From Membranipora membranacea (lineage: Eukaryota > Bryozoa > Gymnolaemata > Cheilostomatida > Membraniporidae): a stretch of 64,000 bases of DNA. A program made the translations under genes and the position numbers. The notes beneath the pieces are model-generated. The model had not been told where the DNA came from, made no database searches, and was given only the letters and a program-made list of their open reading frames with translations. Each line of letters opens with the position of its first letter. Position 1 is the stretch's first letter. Where the stretch lies: NCBI GenBank assembly GCA_914767715.1, contig OU612072.1, forward strand, positions 6,140,001 to 6,204,000, in the 5' to 3' direction. This document shows, in pieces, positions 34,601 through 46,900 of this stretch.

Positions 34601-35756
34601 GCTCATAAAGAAAAACGAAGTTTTGCAATTTTTTTGTCTTTTTTTGCCTCTGTTTAAAAAATGTGTTCTCTGAGAGGTGTAAATATTACATATTTAGATT
34701 CGCAGTGAAATTCCGGTCTAGAATCACTTGATTCTATGTACATCCAAAGAGAAATTATTGAACGCAATTTTTTGATCACTTATTGGCAAGTAGCTTCTGG
34801 ACTAATTCATAGATAGCATTTAATCATACGAGGTTAATGACTTCACTGGACCACATAAGAGTTCAATGGCCAATGAAATGTTTTGTAAATTGATTTCACA
34901 CAAAAATTGTAACAAAATAAGGTCATTACACGGTTGAAATATTAAGAGGTCATTGTATTTTGCTTTCAGTTGGAAATTCCCAAGCCTTTTCCTTCCTGTG
35001 TTGTTTTGATGCACAAGTGACTGAAATTAGGTCCATTACATCTAGCTGGAATTACAGGTGAGCAAGACTGTTTTTATGGCTGGGGAGAGATGGGACAGAA
35101 GAACTTATCCTATCCCACTTACAAGAAACTCAAAACTCGATTCCTTTGTTGTTTTGAAAGAAAATTGGACAATATAGTATGGTCATTGATTGATGCAAAA
35201 TGGTCATGCACAATCCTACCTGTGAACTCATTTTTGCCCTCCATTTGCAAATTTGCTTTGCCCTCATCTGCAAAATCGTGATACCGCCCCTTACCATACG
35301 ATAACGAATCCCCCCCCCCAAACTAACCATTATTGGCACTAGTACCTGAAAACTTATGACTGCAGTACAGAGGAGGCCCAATCGTGTTAACTCTACGGTA
35401 CAATAACTATGCAAACGCCTAAGGAACATGTTAAGAGAACCAAGTAATCTGTTCTCTCACCACTGCATTCTAATGATTGATTAGTGAATGATCCCTTCTC
35501 TTCTAAAGAAAATGTTGAACTCTTCCTAGTTGAAGACAAAATATTGACTCAGCCTATCCCACCAAATGAAGGTCTTGCTACTGACATTGTAAGGCCGATT
35601 TAATCCTCTGGTTAGCCACAAGTGAGCAGTTATTCTTCTCAGTTTTAAACACATGTATCTTTTTTATTCAATTTCAACACATCACTTTGAGAATCAACAC
35701 TCGATGGTAACACACTCAATTTATATTATTACAAATAATCGGTCTCTTCCTTGTAG
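34601..35756. other. Upstream region of bZIP gene A1
   Basis: No coding exon is seen. A 10-bp poly-C is at 35310-35319. The first coding exon of A1 has an acceptor at 35755-35756 (CTTCCTTGTAG|G), so a 5' noncoding exon should lie in this stretch or further left; I could not place it. The frames at 34820-35429 lack support. Confidence 0.4.
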
Positions 35757-35778
35757 GAGGCGGGTGATTGGCTGTAAT

Positions 35779-38700
35779 ATGAATACCAATGAAGCAAAGC
35801 CAGGCTGTGGTGGATGGGCCAACACTGATGCGAGATCATCCGCCTCTTTCACAGACTTCTCAGATGGTAAGTATGCCTAGGTAGAATCTTTATAATGTAT
35901 TTGAATTCTTTGTAATACCCTGGACTTGGAAAGTGTAGAAATCTTACTAACACACATAAACCATCAGAAGATTGCTTGCACTCTCATGATTTAACGCCAG
36001 CAGTAAAGACAACTTTTGAGTGTTTGTAGTCATATGCTTTACTAATAATCATCGTCTACACACCAAGCAATGCCAGTGCAATGCTTCCCAGCAAAAAAGC
36101 ATCTGCCGCCAATCAATCAAGATCCTCTGAATCTGCACTTCCAATAACTATACAATCAAGCTTGATCCATATTGCCTGCATTTCGGTTTGCTCCCCTTCC
36201 ACTGGGTAGGCCTTTGCGTGACCAGTGGAGGTGGAGCTGCTTCGAATGCAGGCAAATTGTCCCGACTTGGTCTATTTAAATACCATCAGGAATGATCCTA
36301 TAAGCTGCTGATAGGCCTATTATACTACAGTATTGTCAAGGACCAATGCACTATCGGTTTTGTCACTCATGAGGTTCCTGTATGGACCTGACCTTTTTAG
36401 AACTTGTACCCTCTCTAAGCATATCTCTAGTGATTACTTTCAAAACATCCAAGAACCTTGTCTCCAACAAATAAACTGACTACGGGAAACTATCATAACA
36501 TGTTTGATGTAAACCTGAAATTTCCATTGACATTGATCTTTTTATGCACCTTCTAGCTGATGATAATTTGCCGACGTATACCTCAGATACACCTGATTGT
36601 GTCCCGCTCACCATTCAAGTAAGTAGATCCGAGGCTCTATATATTGATTTTCAGTCCATCAGTTGTTTGCCGGTGTTCTTAGGTAGCAGAGTTGACTGCA
36701 GACCACCCCAATTTGATGCAGCTCTTTCTTTGAGTCTTTGTATGTTTGGGATTGCCCCCAAGGATTAGTCCAAGGAGTTAAAGACTTTAGCTCCTTGATT
36801 TAGTCCAAGCTTGACATTTTTTTAGACTCTTTTTTGGATGGATAGAGATTAATTGTGCATAAGATAGTTCGCAAACATCAGTGTCATCCACCTGGACTGT
36901 CGAATTATGTATATCTATCTGTAGGGTGATGGTAACTGCTCATGATGACAACAAGTCCTTGTACAGTTTCTAGCCGTAATATTTTATTGCCTGAAATTAT
37001 TCTTTGAATTTGTTTTATGTTCACAGGATCTCAGTACTACTTCATCATCATCATCATCCGATGAGACAGTCTCCTCTGTCCAAAGTGACATTAAATTGAG
37101 AAAAAAAGAAACCAAAGAAAAGAAAGAGAAAGCGGTGTCGCACGCCTGAAGAATCTGATGAAGTTTGCAGAAAGCGAGCTGCCAAAAATGAGCGCCAAAG
37201 ACAACTTTATGGTGACCGAAAAAAGAAGCTTGACCATGTACGTTTGCAGCATAACCAGAAAGTCAAATTTAATTGAATCACTTTAGCCTTGGTATTGAGA
37301 TTGTACGATTATAGATCTGATTTGAAGACAGAAGTTGATGATGGAAATTATGATTAATCACCACCCAGCATGATGTACATTGACTGGTAGAAATTAACTT
37401 CATTATCATACTACATTGCAAGCAATATAAATTGAGCCTGTTCTATTGGTACAGGTTACAAGGTTACTTGGTCAGAAAGACAGAGAGCTACAACAGTTTC
37501 AGCAACAACAATTTCAAAAGATGCAGCAAACTCCAGATTATTCTCAGAAAGTTGTACCCTGGTTTAATTCTGGCTTCGCATCCCAACCAACTTACTACGG
37601 TAAGGCTTACCAGCTAGACTTTCATATTGGCCGATGTGTCAAATCAAAATAACTCAAATTGAACCCATTGTCACCGAAATTGATTGTTAACCTCCCTTGG
37701 ATGAACACAATATCATCTAAGTACCTGTTTTAATGACACTATTTCAATGGGCGGAGAATGTGCAGAAACTTCAAAAGAAACGCCCATGAACTCAGGTCTT
37801 ATAAATGTGAGCTCGGATCTGCTCTGAGCACTCGACATTTATTTCCATGGAGTGAACATCAACTCAGCTCTGCCTAGATTGATCAGAAAATGCCCTTGAA
37901 ATGTAGTGAATGTAGTGAACTGCATCTCAGCCTATTGGTTAAGATCAAAGTGTCATGGCCAATGGCTGATTAGTGCCTGTTTCAGTTTCTGTCAGCTTGC
38001 TGCACACTCACGATTAAGAGGTCCACCATGGCCTCAGCTCTAGGATACATTCTAGTTTACTAGGATGTATCAGACTCTCAGTATGAGGACTCCGGGCAAC
38101 TTGCGTCCCTCTTTAGGGGCAGCCCACCCTCTGTTTTGTCATAAACAGGACAATTGCAACTACATTCATATAACCAAACTTTCTGTTAACCAATAGTTAG
38201 CAGCAATAAAACATTACATTGGTATATGTTGGCGACTCCATATGAATGTCTTGTTCCAGATGCATTTGGCATTAAACCGACAAATTAACTACATAGAATT
38301 TAACCTATGCATAGATTTCTAGCTTTGTTTGTTGACAGATGCTTCCAGTGTAAGTGAGACCACAGGTTACAACACTGACACAAACATTGGTAAGTGAATC
38401 AATTGCACTCATTTTATAGAACTCCTTAATTTTAAAATTGTTTGATGATTAACAAAGCAAAACAGAGTTTGCTTCCAATGTTTCGAGCAAGGTTGAATTA
38501 TTGACATATTGAATTTTTTTAGAAATTCATAAACATACTTTAATTGCCAACCAATTAAATGATGGCTGACAACTGATTTTGTGAGAAACTTGGGACCTTT
38601 GCGTGACTGTGAGACTGCATTAATAATTGTGTGCATAGTCAATCTTAGTTGTTTATTTCAGGAACTTCTGGCGGAGATATATGGGAAGATTTCAGTGATA

Positions 38701-39173
38701 TTGGTTATACAACTGATGCCCAGAGTCATCACAGCCGTAAGTTACAGATAGAGGTTTTTTTTCTCAAGTTTAAGAAACCAGTCTAAGCATTGTGTTTAAT
38801 CAATTGTTAAACAAAACCTCTGAAGTTTTTGTTGATATTCTTATGTTGAACCATTAAAACTATGAAAGTGAGAACTGTATATCGCTTATCTCATGTCTTA
38901 TTCATCATCAAATTCCATATTTCTGGCTCTGGCTGACAAAAAAACAATAATTGATATATGCATTTTTTATAGTTTTATAGACTCAAATTGAATTGATGTA
39001 CTTTTGAATTCTATATGTCTGTTTATATGCGATAGCCAACAGATAGACGATTTCTCTAATACTATCATATATTCCTTATAGGTAGCACAAGTAGACAATA
39101 TTTTGACGATGAAATTGAAAGTGATGTGACTGGCTACCTTACAGATGGGTCCAAAGATCCATTCCTATCATGA
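35779..39173 (+). CDS. Divergent bZIP-type gene A1, one apparent frameshift
   Basis: Seven exons: from 35779 (exon from 35757) to 35866, 36557-36618, 37027-37237, 37455-37599, 38339-38389, 38662-38736 and 39082-39173. All have good GT-AG sites. Phases agree except that exon 3 is 211 nt, one too many. The frame is lost in the A7 run 37101-37107; with one A fewer the product is 240 aa. After a Ser-rich start, exon 3 encodes a very basic stretch ('KKPKKRKRKRCR') and 'CRKRAAKNERQRQLYGDRKKK', the position of a bZIP basic region but without canonical N-x7-R spacing. Exon 4 gives a Gln-rich coiled coil ('LLGQKDRELQQFQQQQ'). Exons 5-7 form an acidic tail with three 'GYxTD' motifs. Likely a nuclear DNA-binding protein; read literally, translation stops soon after the A run. 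Pseudogene and sequence error are both possible. Confidence 0.65.
36151..36274 (+). mobile_element. MITE family M1, copy 3 (A1 intron 1)
   Basis: The outer ends 'caatcaagcttgatcc' and 'gacttggtcta' enclose the arms 'attgcctgcat' and 'atgcaggcaaat'. The centre is 'ccactgg...gaccagtgg'. A target duplication is not preserved. Confidence 0.65.
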
Positions 39174-39191
39174 CTACAACTAAGGGTAGCA

Positions 39192-39315
39192 CCAGACCAA
39201 GTTTGATCCATTTGCCTGCATTCAGAGCCGCTCTTCCTCTGCTTGTCACGCCGTAGCGGCGTGATCAGTGGAAGGGAGCAACTGGAATGCAGGCAAATGG
39301 ATTAAACTTGATCTA
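39192..39315 (+). mobile_element. MITE family M1, copy 4 (3' of A1), perfect 8-bp duplication
   Basis: The element begins CCAGACCAAG and ends CTTGATCTA, and it is almost wholly palindromic ('cacgccgtagcggcgtg' at the centre). It is flanked on both sides by GGGTAGCA (39184-39191 and 39316-39323). It sits 18 bp after the A1 stop codon, within the likely 3' UTR. Confidence 0.85.
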
Positions 39316-39323
39316 GGGTAGCA

Positions 39324-42300
39324 TCGATACTCCTCACATCTTTTAACTCTAAAATTGTTCAGCTTCGTTTGCTGTTTGTTATGTTCTGCATCTAATTAAA
39401 CTTACATCAAATAGAGAGCGATGTCAATATGCTCTAAGTTTACTGTCATGCACGGCATTTAACAGTAACGTTTTGTGCTGGTCCTGCAATCTCATCATTT
39501 TAAACACTTCCCGACAATATAATTTGTTAATTTTACTAATTAACTAAATAGACTGAACGTTCTGCATATAATATTATGTCAAGGTTCTGTGGAATTGAAA
39601 TTGTGAGGATTTATTTTATTTGTTGAAGTTATTTCTATTTTTGCAACACTTTTTTTTTGTACGAAAAATATAACTGAAATTATCAAATTTACAACTTTTG
39701 TTGTATATTTTATATGTTACACACATCTTCATTGGCTAGGAGCATGCTAACATGGGTTTAGCATAAGGGGCCTATTCAATAATAGGGGCACAACAAAACT
39801 GTTCATATTTTTGAACATACTGCAGACTAATTACTTTGCAATATTATAAACTTTAACTTTACTAGACTTTAATGCATAATTTTGAGCATAAGGAATCCCT
39901 ACACACTCTCCATCGACAAATAAAAAAACATCATCAAATCATTTCAAAGGTAACAGATGCACGCCCTTATGCAGAGGAAACCTGTATTGATGGTCAGTAT
40001 TAATACACTATGCTATACACGTTTCTAATGTGGGCACTTTCATTTTTACAAAAGAACGCAGGTTATCAGACTCTCTTATCTCTCAACTGAAAACCTTACT
40101 AATATTTGGTTATGCAGATGATGGAATGATTTCAAAGTTTAAACTGTTGAAACTGTGGTAGGCTGTGTTCGCCAACTCAATTTGGCATATTTGCACTGGA
40201 CTGCAATCACGCTGCTGGGACCAGAGCATACCCTGCTGCAACATTATATTTCATAAATGAATAATTGAATATTTAGTGTGATATAGATAGTGTCAGAGTC
40301 TTTCAGTCCCACCCAACTTTGTGCAGTCCTGAAACGATATGATAGATGATGATGTAATGATAGAGAATTCAATGTGACCACCATAAACAAAGCTCGGGAA
40401 GTGGCTGGTCTACAGGCTTTTAATCCACAGGTTGCTGGTAAAAATGGTACAGGATCTCTCATATGTATTGTGTTCGGAGGAGAAGCGTAGTTATTTTTTC
40501 AGTAATCTCTTTTGATAACCATCAATCACAGGCTTAGCTAGCCAGTCTTAAAGTGGCCGCGACAGGGTTCTGTATGTTTTATTTATCAATCAAGCGCAAT
40601 CGATCAATAGAATAAATAAAGTGTAGCAATCATAGCAATTCTATCGTGTCTATTTTGTGTGCTGAAGTTTTTTGCAGCTAGCTCTAAGCCTTAGGTATAG
40701 TCTTGATGTCACATAGGCCAATCAAATTTGACCAGCATATGAGCTGATCAAAAAAGAGATTTACATCATGTGATGTAAATGATATTTACATCAGAGAAGC
40801 TTGAAAAATTTGCTATAAATACTTCAGTTTAGCTTCCCTCTTCCAGTTCAGCTGTGAGACTTTGACAATTTATGAATTGAATAACCATCGGAGAAAATGT
40901 GAAATAAACATTACTTGATGTGTTCAAAGGTGAATTGAGAGTTTTTACGAACCAGTACCAGACCCTACGCACAGTCGTGCACCCATAGAAATTTTTTTAA
41001 AAGTTTCCTATATACTACCCGATACACTCATAGAGCAGGTTTGAACTGATTTAGTGGACCAACAAAGCCTTTTCATACAACCAAAATTGCAGACTGCCTC
41101 TATGGTTGTACTTCAAATTGAATACTCCCATCAATAAACCTTTCTGTTTCCTACTATTGTTTAGCAAAACAAAAAGGTGCCACATCCATTGGGCTTCTAC
41201 ACTGTCTTTCAAGGCATGTAGCACCAGTTATGCTAGGTACTTAAACTGCTACCCATGTTGCTGATAGTAAGCGGATACTATACTTAGCCAGGGTGCTTGT
41301 GTTAAATACAAACAAAGTTGGTTATTTTTCAGTCATAGCTGAGTGTCATTTGTGAGCAAACAAATCAGCCTACAACATTTTGTCTGGCTTTGGGATGTAG
41401 AATGATGTCAGCAGTGTTTTATGCTAAACTGTGAATGTAGTTCAATGCCATACCCCAATACAACATCAGCTATAAATAGCTGTTTTGTCATGTTCTTGGC
41501 AAGCATGAATCGCCTGATATAACTCTTGTCTTCATTTACACAAAGCAAAAGTTCCGGTTTCCAATAAAAACATTGTGTGATACCTAATTTTGGACCATAG
41601 CCAACTTTTATACTGCTTTTGTGGTTATTGATCACTTCCGCAGTCGCCTAAGAATATGGAGTTACACAATTTTGGCTTAACTCGGCTACCTGCAGCAGAG
41701 CATAGAACAATTTGTGATATTCTCATCAAGCATGAATACAAATACTCCATAGAAACATTGAGTTTGGATGCAAAAAATACCCAATTTACTTGTAACACCC
41801 CCCTAGACAAGAAATACCATCATTATTTTTACGCTATTTTGCTAGAACTGTGAGATAATTTTTCATTGTGTTTAAAGTTTGATTGGTATCAAGTCGGTAG
41901 ATTTTTAATGTCTTCCATTGGAAAACATCCCTTTGAGACACTATTATTGATGATAAATCAGAAATGATGTGATATTAGGTCGGCTCTCCCAAATAAGTCC
42001 AATTGGTGTGCATTGACTGGCTTATGGTTCAAAAGGTGGTGTAATATTGAACTCTAAAACCATGTTATGGCATGTTGCCAAATATCACAATCACATTCGA
42101 CCAATGATTTGTCATTGGAAATATCATATTCCATTTTTGATTGACAAATCTGTTTTTAATTGGCCAACACCTTTGAATAGAAATGCCCATAGATTGCATA
42201 GGGGAGTGGGGTGGCGGTAGTCGAGGTTATTGGTTAGGACTGATGTAACTGATGTAACTGATGTAACTGTATCCTCCATGACCATACAAATCAAATTTTT

Positions 42301-42590
42301 GACACTGCACCGTACTCAACAGGTGGACCACAGTGATGTTGCCACACTTAGAACTACTCTTAGATGGGATTCTATGTGCTCTCATGAAAAGTTTTGTAAC
42401 CAATTGTGAAAGTTCGGTAATCAAACAATGACCAAATTAGGGTAATTCAGCTTTTTTCTTCTCTTTACATTAGGTCTTATTTGACCGCTGTATTTAAAGG
42501 GTCCCCTCAAGCTCAGTTGGCATGTGTGGAGTAGATACCCTATAACCTTGCCCCCCCCCCCCCCCCGTTGCCGGCTACTCTTTTTTTCAG
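39324..42590. other. A1 3' flank and intergenic DNA
   Basis: An AATAAA at 39919-39924 may end A1. Other hexamers occur at about 40612. The tandem motif 'aactgatgta' repeats three times at 42237-42268, and a 16-bp poly-C is at 42551-42566. No basic-region exon was found that could belong to the exons at 42591 and 43015. Confidence 0.4.
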
Positions 42591-43061
42591 AAGAGGCTGA
42601 GGAGGATCTAGCACACAGTATGACCTCCTATATTGATTCGATATTGATTCGATATTGATTCGAACAGACTTGGCTAGGATGAATGGCTTGCAAGTGTCAA
42701 ATCAGAAATGATAGCCGGCGGCGTGAAACGAACCTGGATCATAGTCCTTACCTGTTTACCAGATATTTTTCTATTTGTCATGAATAGCTTGGTGTTTGTA
42801 CCCTACATAGATGCGGGAATAACTGCAGGAGTGCAGGTGCTTCAGATCAATGTTCTAAAATGTTGAAAAGACACTGATAGTTAAAAATTAGTTTACAGAA
42901 ATAGTTATACTTGTTGAATCTGAAAAAAAGATGGTTTGTAGCCTTTTTCTCTCATAAAGCACTGCTGTCCTCAAATTAACCACTGTTTGTCTCTATTTTC
43001 TGTTTAATATATAGATCATGCCAGTGAAAATGACATTGTTTTAAACTCGTTTGATCATTAA
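42591..43061 (+). pseudogene. Leftover or alternative A-type 3' exons
   Basis: Two exon-like pieces are seen: 42591-42617 (after TTTTTTTCAG, donor A|GTATGA) and 43015-43061 (after AATATATAG, stop TAA). Both boundaries are phase 1, as in A1 exons 5-7. Joined, they give a short acidic end ('EEAEEDLAHN' then 'HASENDIVLNSFDH'). AATAAA follows at 43251-43256. They would fit either as alternative last exons of A1 (whose exon 6 ends in phase 1) or as the tail of a lost A-type copy. A 12-bp 'gatattgattc' tandem repeat lies just after the first piece. Confidence 0.4.
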
Positions 43062-43468
43062 CTGTCCTACATTCATATATATTTTGTCACCCATTATAAT
43101 GTAATCTGTGGTCTATGCACAAAGTTTAAGATACAACTCAAGGTTATTATTTCTTCAATGCCTGCCAGCCAATAAGAATTCAATTTGTCATCTGGATATT
43201 TAAACTGCACTTAGCCTGTATTCTATGTTTCACAATAGTATGACTCGTCAAATAAAGAGGCTATGAAATAAAGTTTGCTAACCACAGTCTAACAGATATT
43301 AGCCTAATGTCCATTCCAACCTTAACCATAATGTCTTTTGCGTCCGCCTCAACCACAATAATGCATATTAGACTGTGAATTTTAGTAGCACTTCGCAGTT
43401 TGGGTTTGTGGAATTACCGATCAGATCAACATTTGAGTTAGTAGCAGGAGAGAGAGAGTTCTATTGGG

Positions 43469-43708
43469 ATGGAAGAATTCCCAATCATTCACATTGCAGC
43501 AGCATCAGATGAATGCTGCTCTACACACAATGATAAAAGAGCTGGACTTGTTCCCTCTTGTTGTCATTGCTCACTTGTATTCTTTCCTGTCTACATCATT
43601 TCTGTTAATGCTGAACACCAGGATCATTTGGACGCTTCTCATCTCCAAAGACAACATCTGTCACTTGTTCGTGTTAGTAGAAGTACCAGTCTTCAGTGGA
43701 ACCTGAAG
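43469..43708 (+). other. Possible 5' exon upstream of B1, weak
   Basis: An open stretch beginning ATG GAA GAA ends at a fair donor (CTGAAG|GTAAAC). It could splice in phase 0 to the F1-derived acceptor, but its composition is not clearly coding and B2 has no counterpart. Treat it as uncertain. Confidence 0.15.
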
Positions 43709-43818
43709 GTAAACAGCGCTATGGGACATAAATTGATCTTGAATACTACTTTGCAATTATTTATTCCCTTTTTAAACAACCCAAACCTGCAACAAATATT
43801 CAACATGTGCGAAACTTA

Positions 43819-43964
43819 ATATTCTGCATTGGAGCAGCCAAATATAAGTGCCAAGTCTGCATCAATGTTGTACACAGTGTTTTGATTGTTGTGCTTTTAT
43901 TGTGATGATGCTGCCTAATCTGTTGTCTCTTTCCATTTGTATATCAGACTAGGATATGATGCAG
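43819..43964 (+). repeat. Single arm of fold-back repeat F1, at the B1 start
   Basis: About 146 bp are colinear with the right arm of the hairpin at 46603-46950 ('gtcatcaatgttgtacacag'-type core, 'ttgtctctttccattt', 'cagactaggatatgatgcag'). The homology stops at 'gatgcag'. This is exactly where the B1 reading frame begins, so the arm provides a pyrimidine-rich acceptor and the ATGATG start. Confidence 0.75.
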
Positions 43965-46900
43965 AGAACAATTGCCCCAAAGTCCACACCTGAAGCGTCA
44001 TCTACCTCCGCAGAATTGATTCCATTGATGGTCCTTGATCTGGAGGCTATTCCTGAGGCAAGGGCTATGCTATATGTTCACATGTATGATATGCACAAAA
44101 TGTGTATGGTGTATTCCATTATTGTGGTTAATCTTGATATATTGAGCTATTAAATCTTGATTTGTCAATACTGAATAGGATATGAGATGAATTTGAAGAA
44201 CAATAGCAATTGGAATACTATTGAAATATTGATTACTTTTTCAAATGACCACCTCAAGGTCATCAGTTTCCCAAAAAAGCTCCATAAGAAGCAGCCTACC
44301 AGATCTAAGCTGTTTTCGTTACTTCAATTCATGAAAGAATTACAACCTTCTTAACAGTTGTCCATTGGCCTAAACCCAAAACATTGATCAATTTTAACAC
44401 CTTATCAATATTTTTAGGAACCAGATCCTAATTCTCAAAGGTCTATCAAGCAGAAGAAAAATAGAGAAGCACAGCTAAAGTGCCGCAAGAAAAAAGAGGC
44501 AGAGAAAAAAATGCTAAATAAGGTGAGTTGAGGACAGCCTGTTTTGTGATGACATAGTTGAGGTTGAGGTCTTTGAAGATGTTCACCACCTAATCTTGGC
44601 CAGTTCATAATTGTACCGTAATACCTCACCTATAAGAGAGGAGCATATAAGTGCGGCTATCATTTGAAGCATTTTTATATTTGACTTGGACCAAAACCCC
44701 CGCGCCTTACATACGAGATGAATAGAGGGTGAGTTGGTTGAATAGGCTGAATAGGTACAAGAGCCTGAATAGCTCAGTGCCTTGTAAACACGATGTTTCC
44801 AGTAAGTCCCATCAAGGTCAGTTATCCTTTCAAAGGGGTGCCTTATAGCTGGGGGTGCCTTATAACCGGGGCATTTTTATTTTCTGAGGGAGGTGCTTCA
44901 CTAATAAGGCCGGTGCCTTATAAGTGAAGTGTTAAGGTACCTTTGTACGGCAAATGTTCACAATCATTTATTATGATAGTGAGCTGCATCTGAGTGGACA
45001 ACACTGTTAATTCAGTAGTTGGAGCCCAGCAGGCAAGAAAACAGCAGGTGAAAAAGATAGAACTGTGTAAATTGGTGTTTTAGGTATGAGTGTCAAACAT
45101 ATCATTATATAGTCGAAAAATGTTTAGGTCACAACTTTCTTTTAAAGAGGGTTGAGGAGCTGAAAGTGATGAATGAGAATCTTCTTTCTGAAAACTCACA
45201 ACTCAATAAGGCACTAAGCAAGCAGATTGACACCTCGAAACAATTCAATGAGCTGAATGCCAAATTCAGGGAACGTACAGAAGAATTGGAAAGGATGGGA
45301 CGTGAGGTCGATAAGTGGAAGGCAAAGGCTGATCATTGCAATGAACTGAATGCTAGGATTAGCAACCTCACAACAGAACTAGAGTTTACAAAACGAAAGG
45401 ATGAGAGATTGATGGAAAAGTATGACAACTGTGACGAGCTGCCTAAACTCACCGAGGAGGAATTACTAGATGAAATCCTGAAGGCATACGGCGCTATCTT
45501 GAAAGTAAGTTTTTCTGATAATGTGATATTTTTTGGTGAATGAAATAAACCAGAGGCTTGCCGAGCTTGTAGTATATCAAAACTGCATTGCATCGTAATT
45601 CAGATAACAGGCTTCATTTATTGTCCACGAGATTTGAAAGTCGAAAAATCATCAGCTTGATCATCCAAAAGTTTAAAGAACAAAATTTCTTGGATTTAGG
45701 TGTTAAGAGATATACATAATTATAAATAATTAATTAACAATTAATGATAATGATTGTCAACAAGAGCAGCATTTTGATCTTAGTACGGTTCTTGCCTGAG
45801 GGTTGAATTCTGTTTTAAGACAAGTGAAAACTGAAACTGGCGCTCTTTCTAAAAAGCCTAGCAGGCAGAGCTGTACATTGCATAGGATTTTATCAATATA
45901 TAATAATAGTACTTGCAGTGCTCAGCAGCTGTAATGCAATGTGATGCTGTTTTTTGATATGCATTCTATCTAGTCCATGCTATGGGTCGTCTAGGACCTT
46001 GCAAGTTTAGCTGACAAACTACCTGTAAAAAACTGTGTCGAAAATCTGTCTCTACTACTTTATATTTTTAGATAGAAAACAAAAACAAACATCCCATGGC
46101 CGAAAATCTAATGTCAGCCAAGGAAATGCCGAAAGATAGACTTAGTCAATGCTTTCTTATCCTTATCGAGAAAGTAGAAGAATATAAAAAAGAAAATGCA
46201 GTGCTATCGAAGGTAAATTCATAGTAACAACTGTTTTACAGAGCTTCAGAGCTTTATTTTCCCTGTGCCTCTCCTGTGGCTCCCTTGTGGGTCCGTTGCA
46301 GCTCCTGTGTCTCCCAAACGCAAATCTATTTTTATCTCTTCAACTGTTCCTGCAGGAAATCAGGCAGCATACCGAGGCTCGGTTTGGGTCTAATGGGTGA
46401 TCTGCTTAAGGTGCAAACATTTAAAACTCTTTGTTGATCCCACTATCTTGATTATCAATCTAAACCGATTTATTCATTTTGTAGCATCTGGAAGAGAAAA
46501 ATAACTTTTTTCAAGAACTTGAGCTAGTAAGTTGAGCACTTTGAATAATACCTGCTGAGAATGATGTCCGCCTTGACACTTAAGTGTCAAGACGGTCAAG
46601 GCCAACTAAGATGGCATTTGGGAGGCACAGACACTGCATCATATCCTAGTCTGACATATAAATGGAAAGAGACAACAGGCATAGGTAGCATCATCACAAT
46701 AAAAGCACAACAATCAATGGACTATACAACATTGATGGCAGACTTGGTGCTTTGAAGTTGCTCCAATGCAGAATATATTCCGCATTGAAGCAACCATAAA
46801 GCACCAAGTCTGCCATCAATGTTGTACACAGTGTTTTGATTGTTGTGCTTTTATTGTGCTGCTGCTACCTATGCCTGTTGTCTCTTTCCATTTATATGTC

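Noticed and set aside
35130-35429. 99-codon minus-strand frame
   Set aside because: No domain, no splice context, and it crosses a poly-C tract; composition is not coding-like.
42237-42665. Short tandem repeats as a possible CRISPR-like array
   Set aside because: Units of 10-13 bp without spacers, in a eukaryotic genome; simple tandem duplication is enough.
45333-45593. 86-codon minus-strand frame
   Set aside because: It is antisense to the long coiled-coil exon of B1, whose biased composition keeps the opposite strand open.
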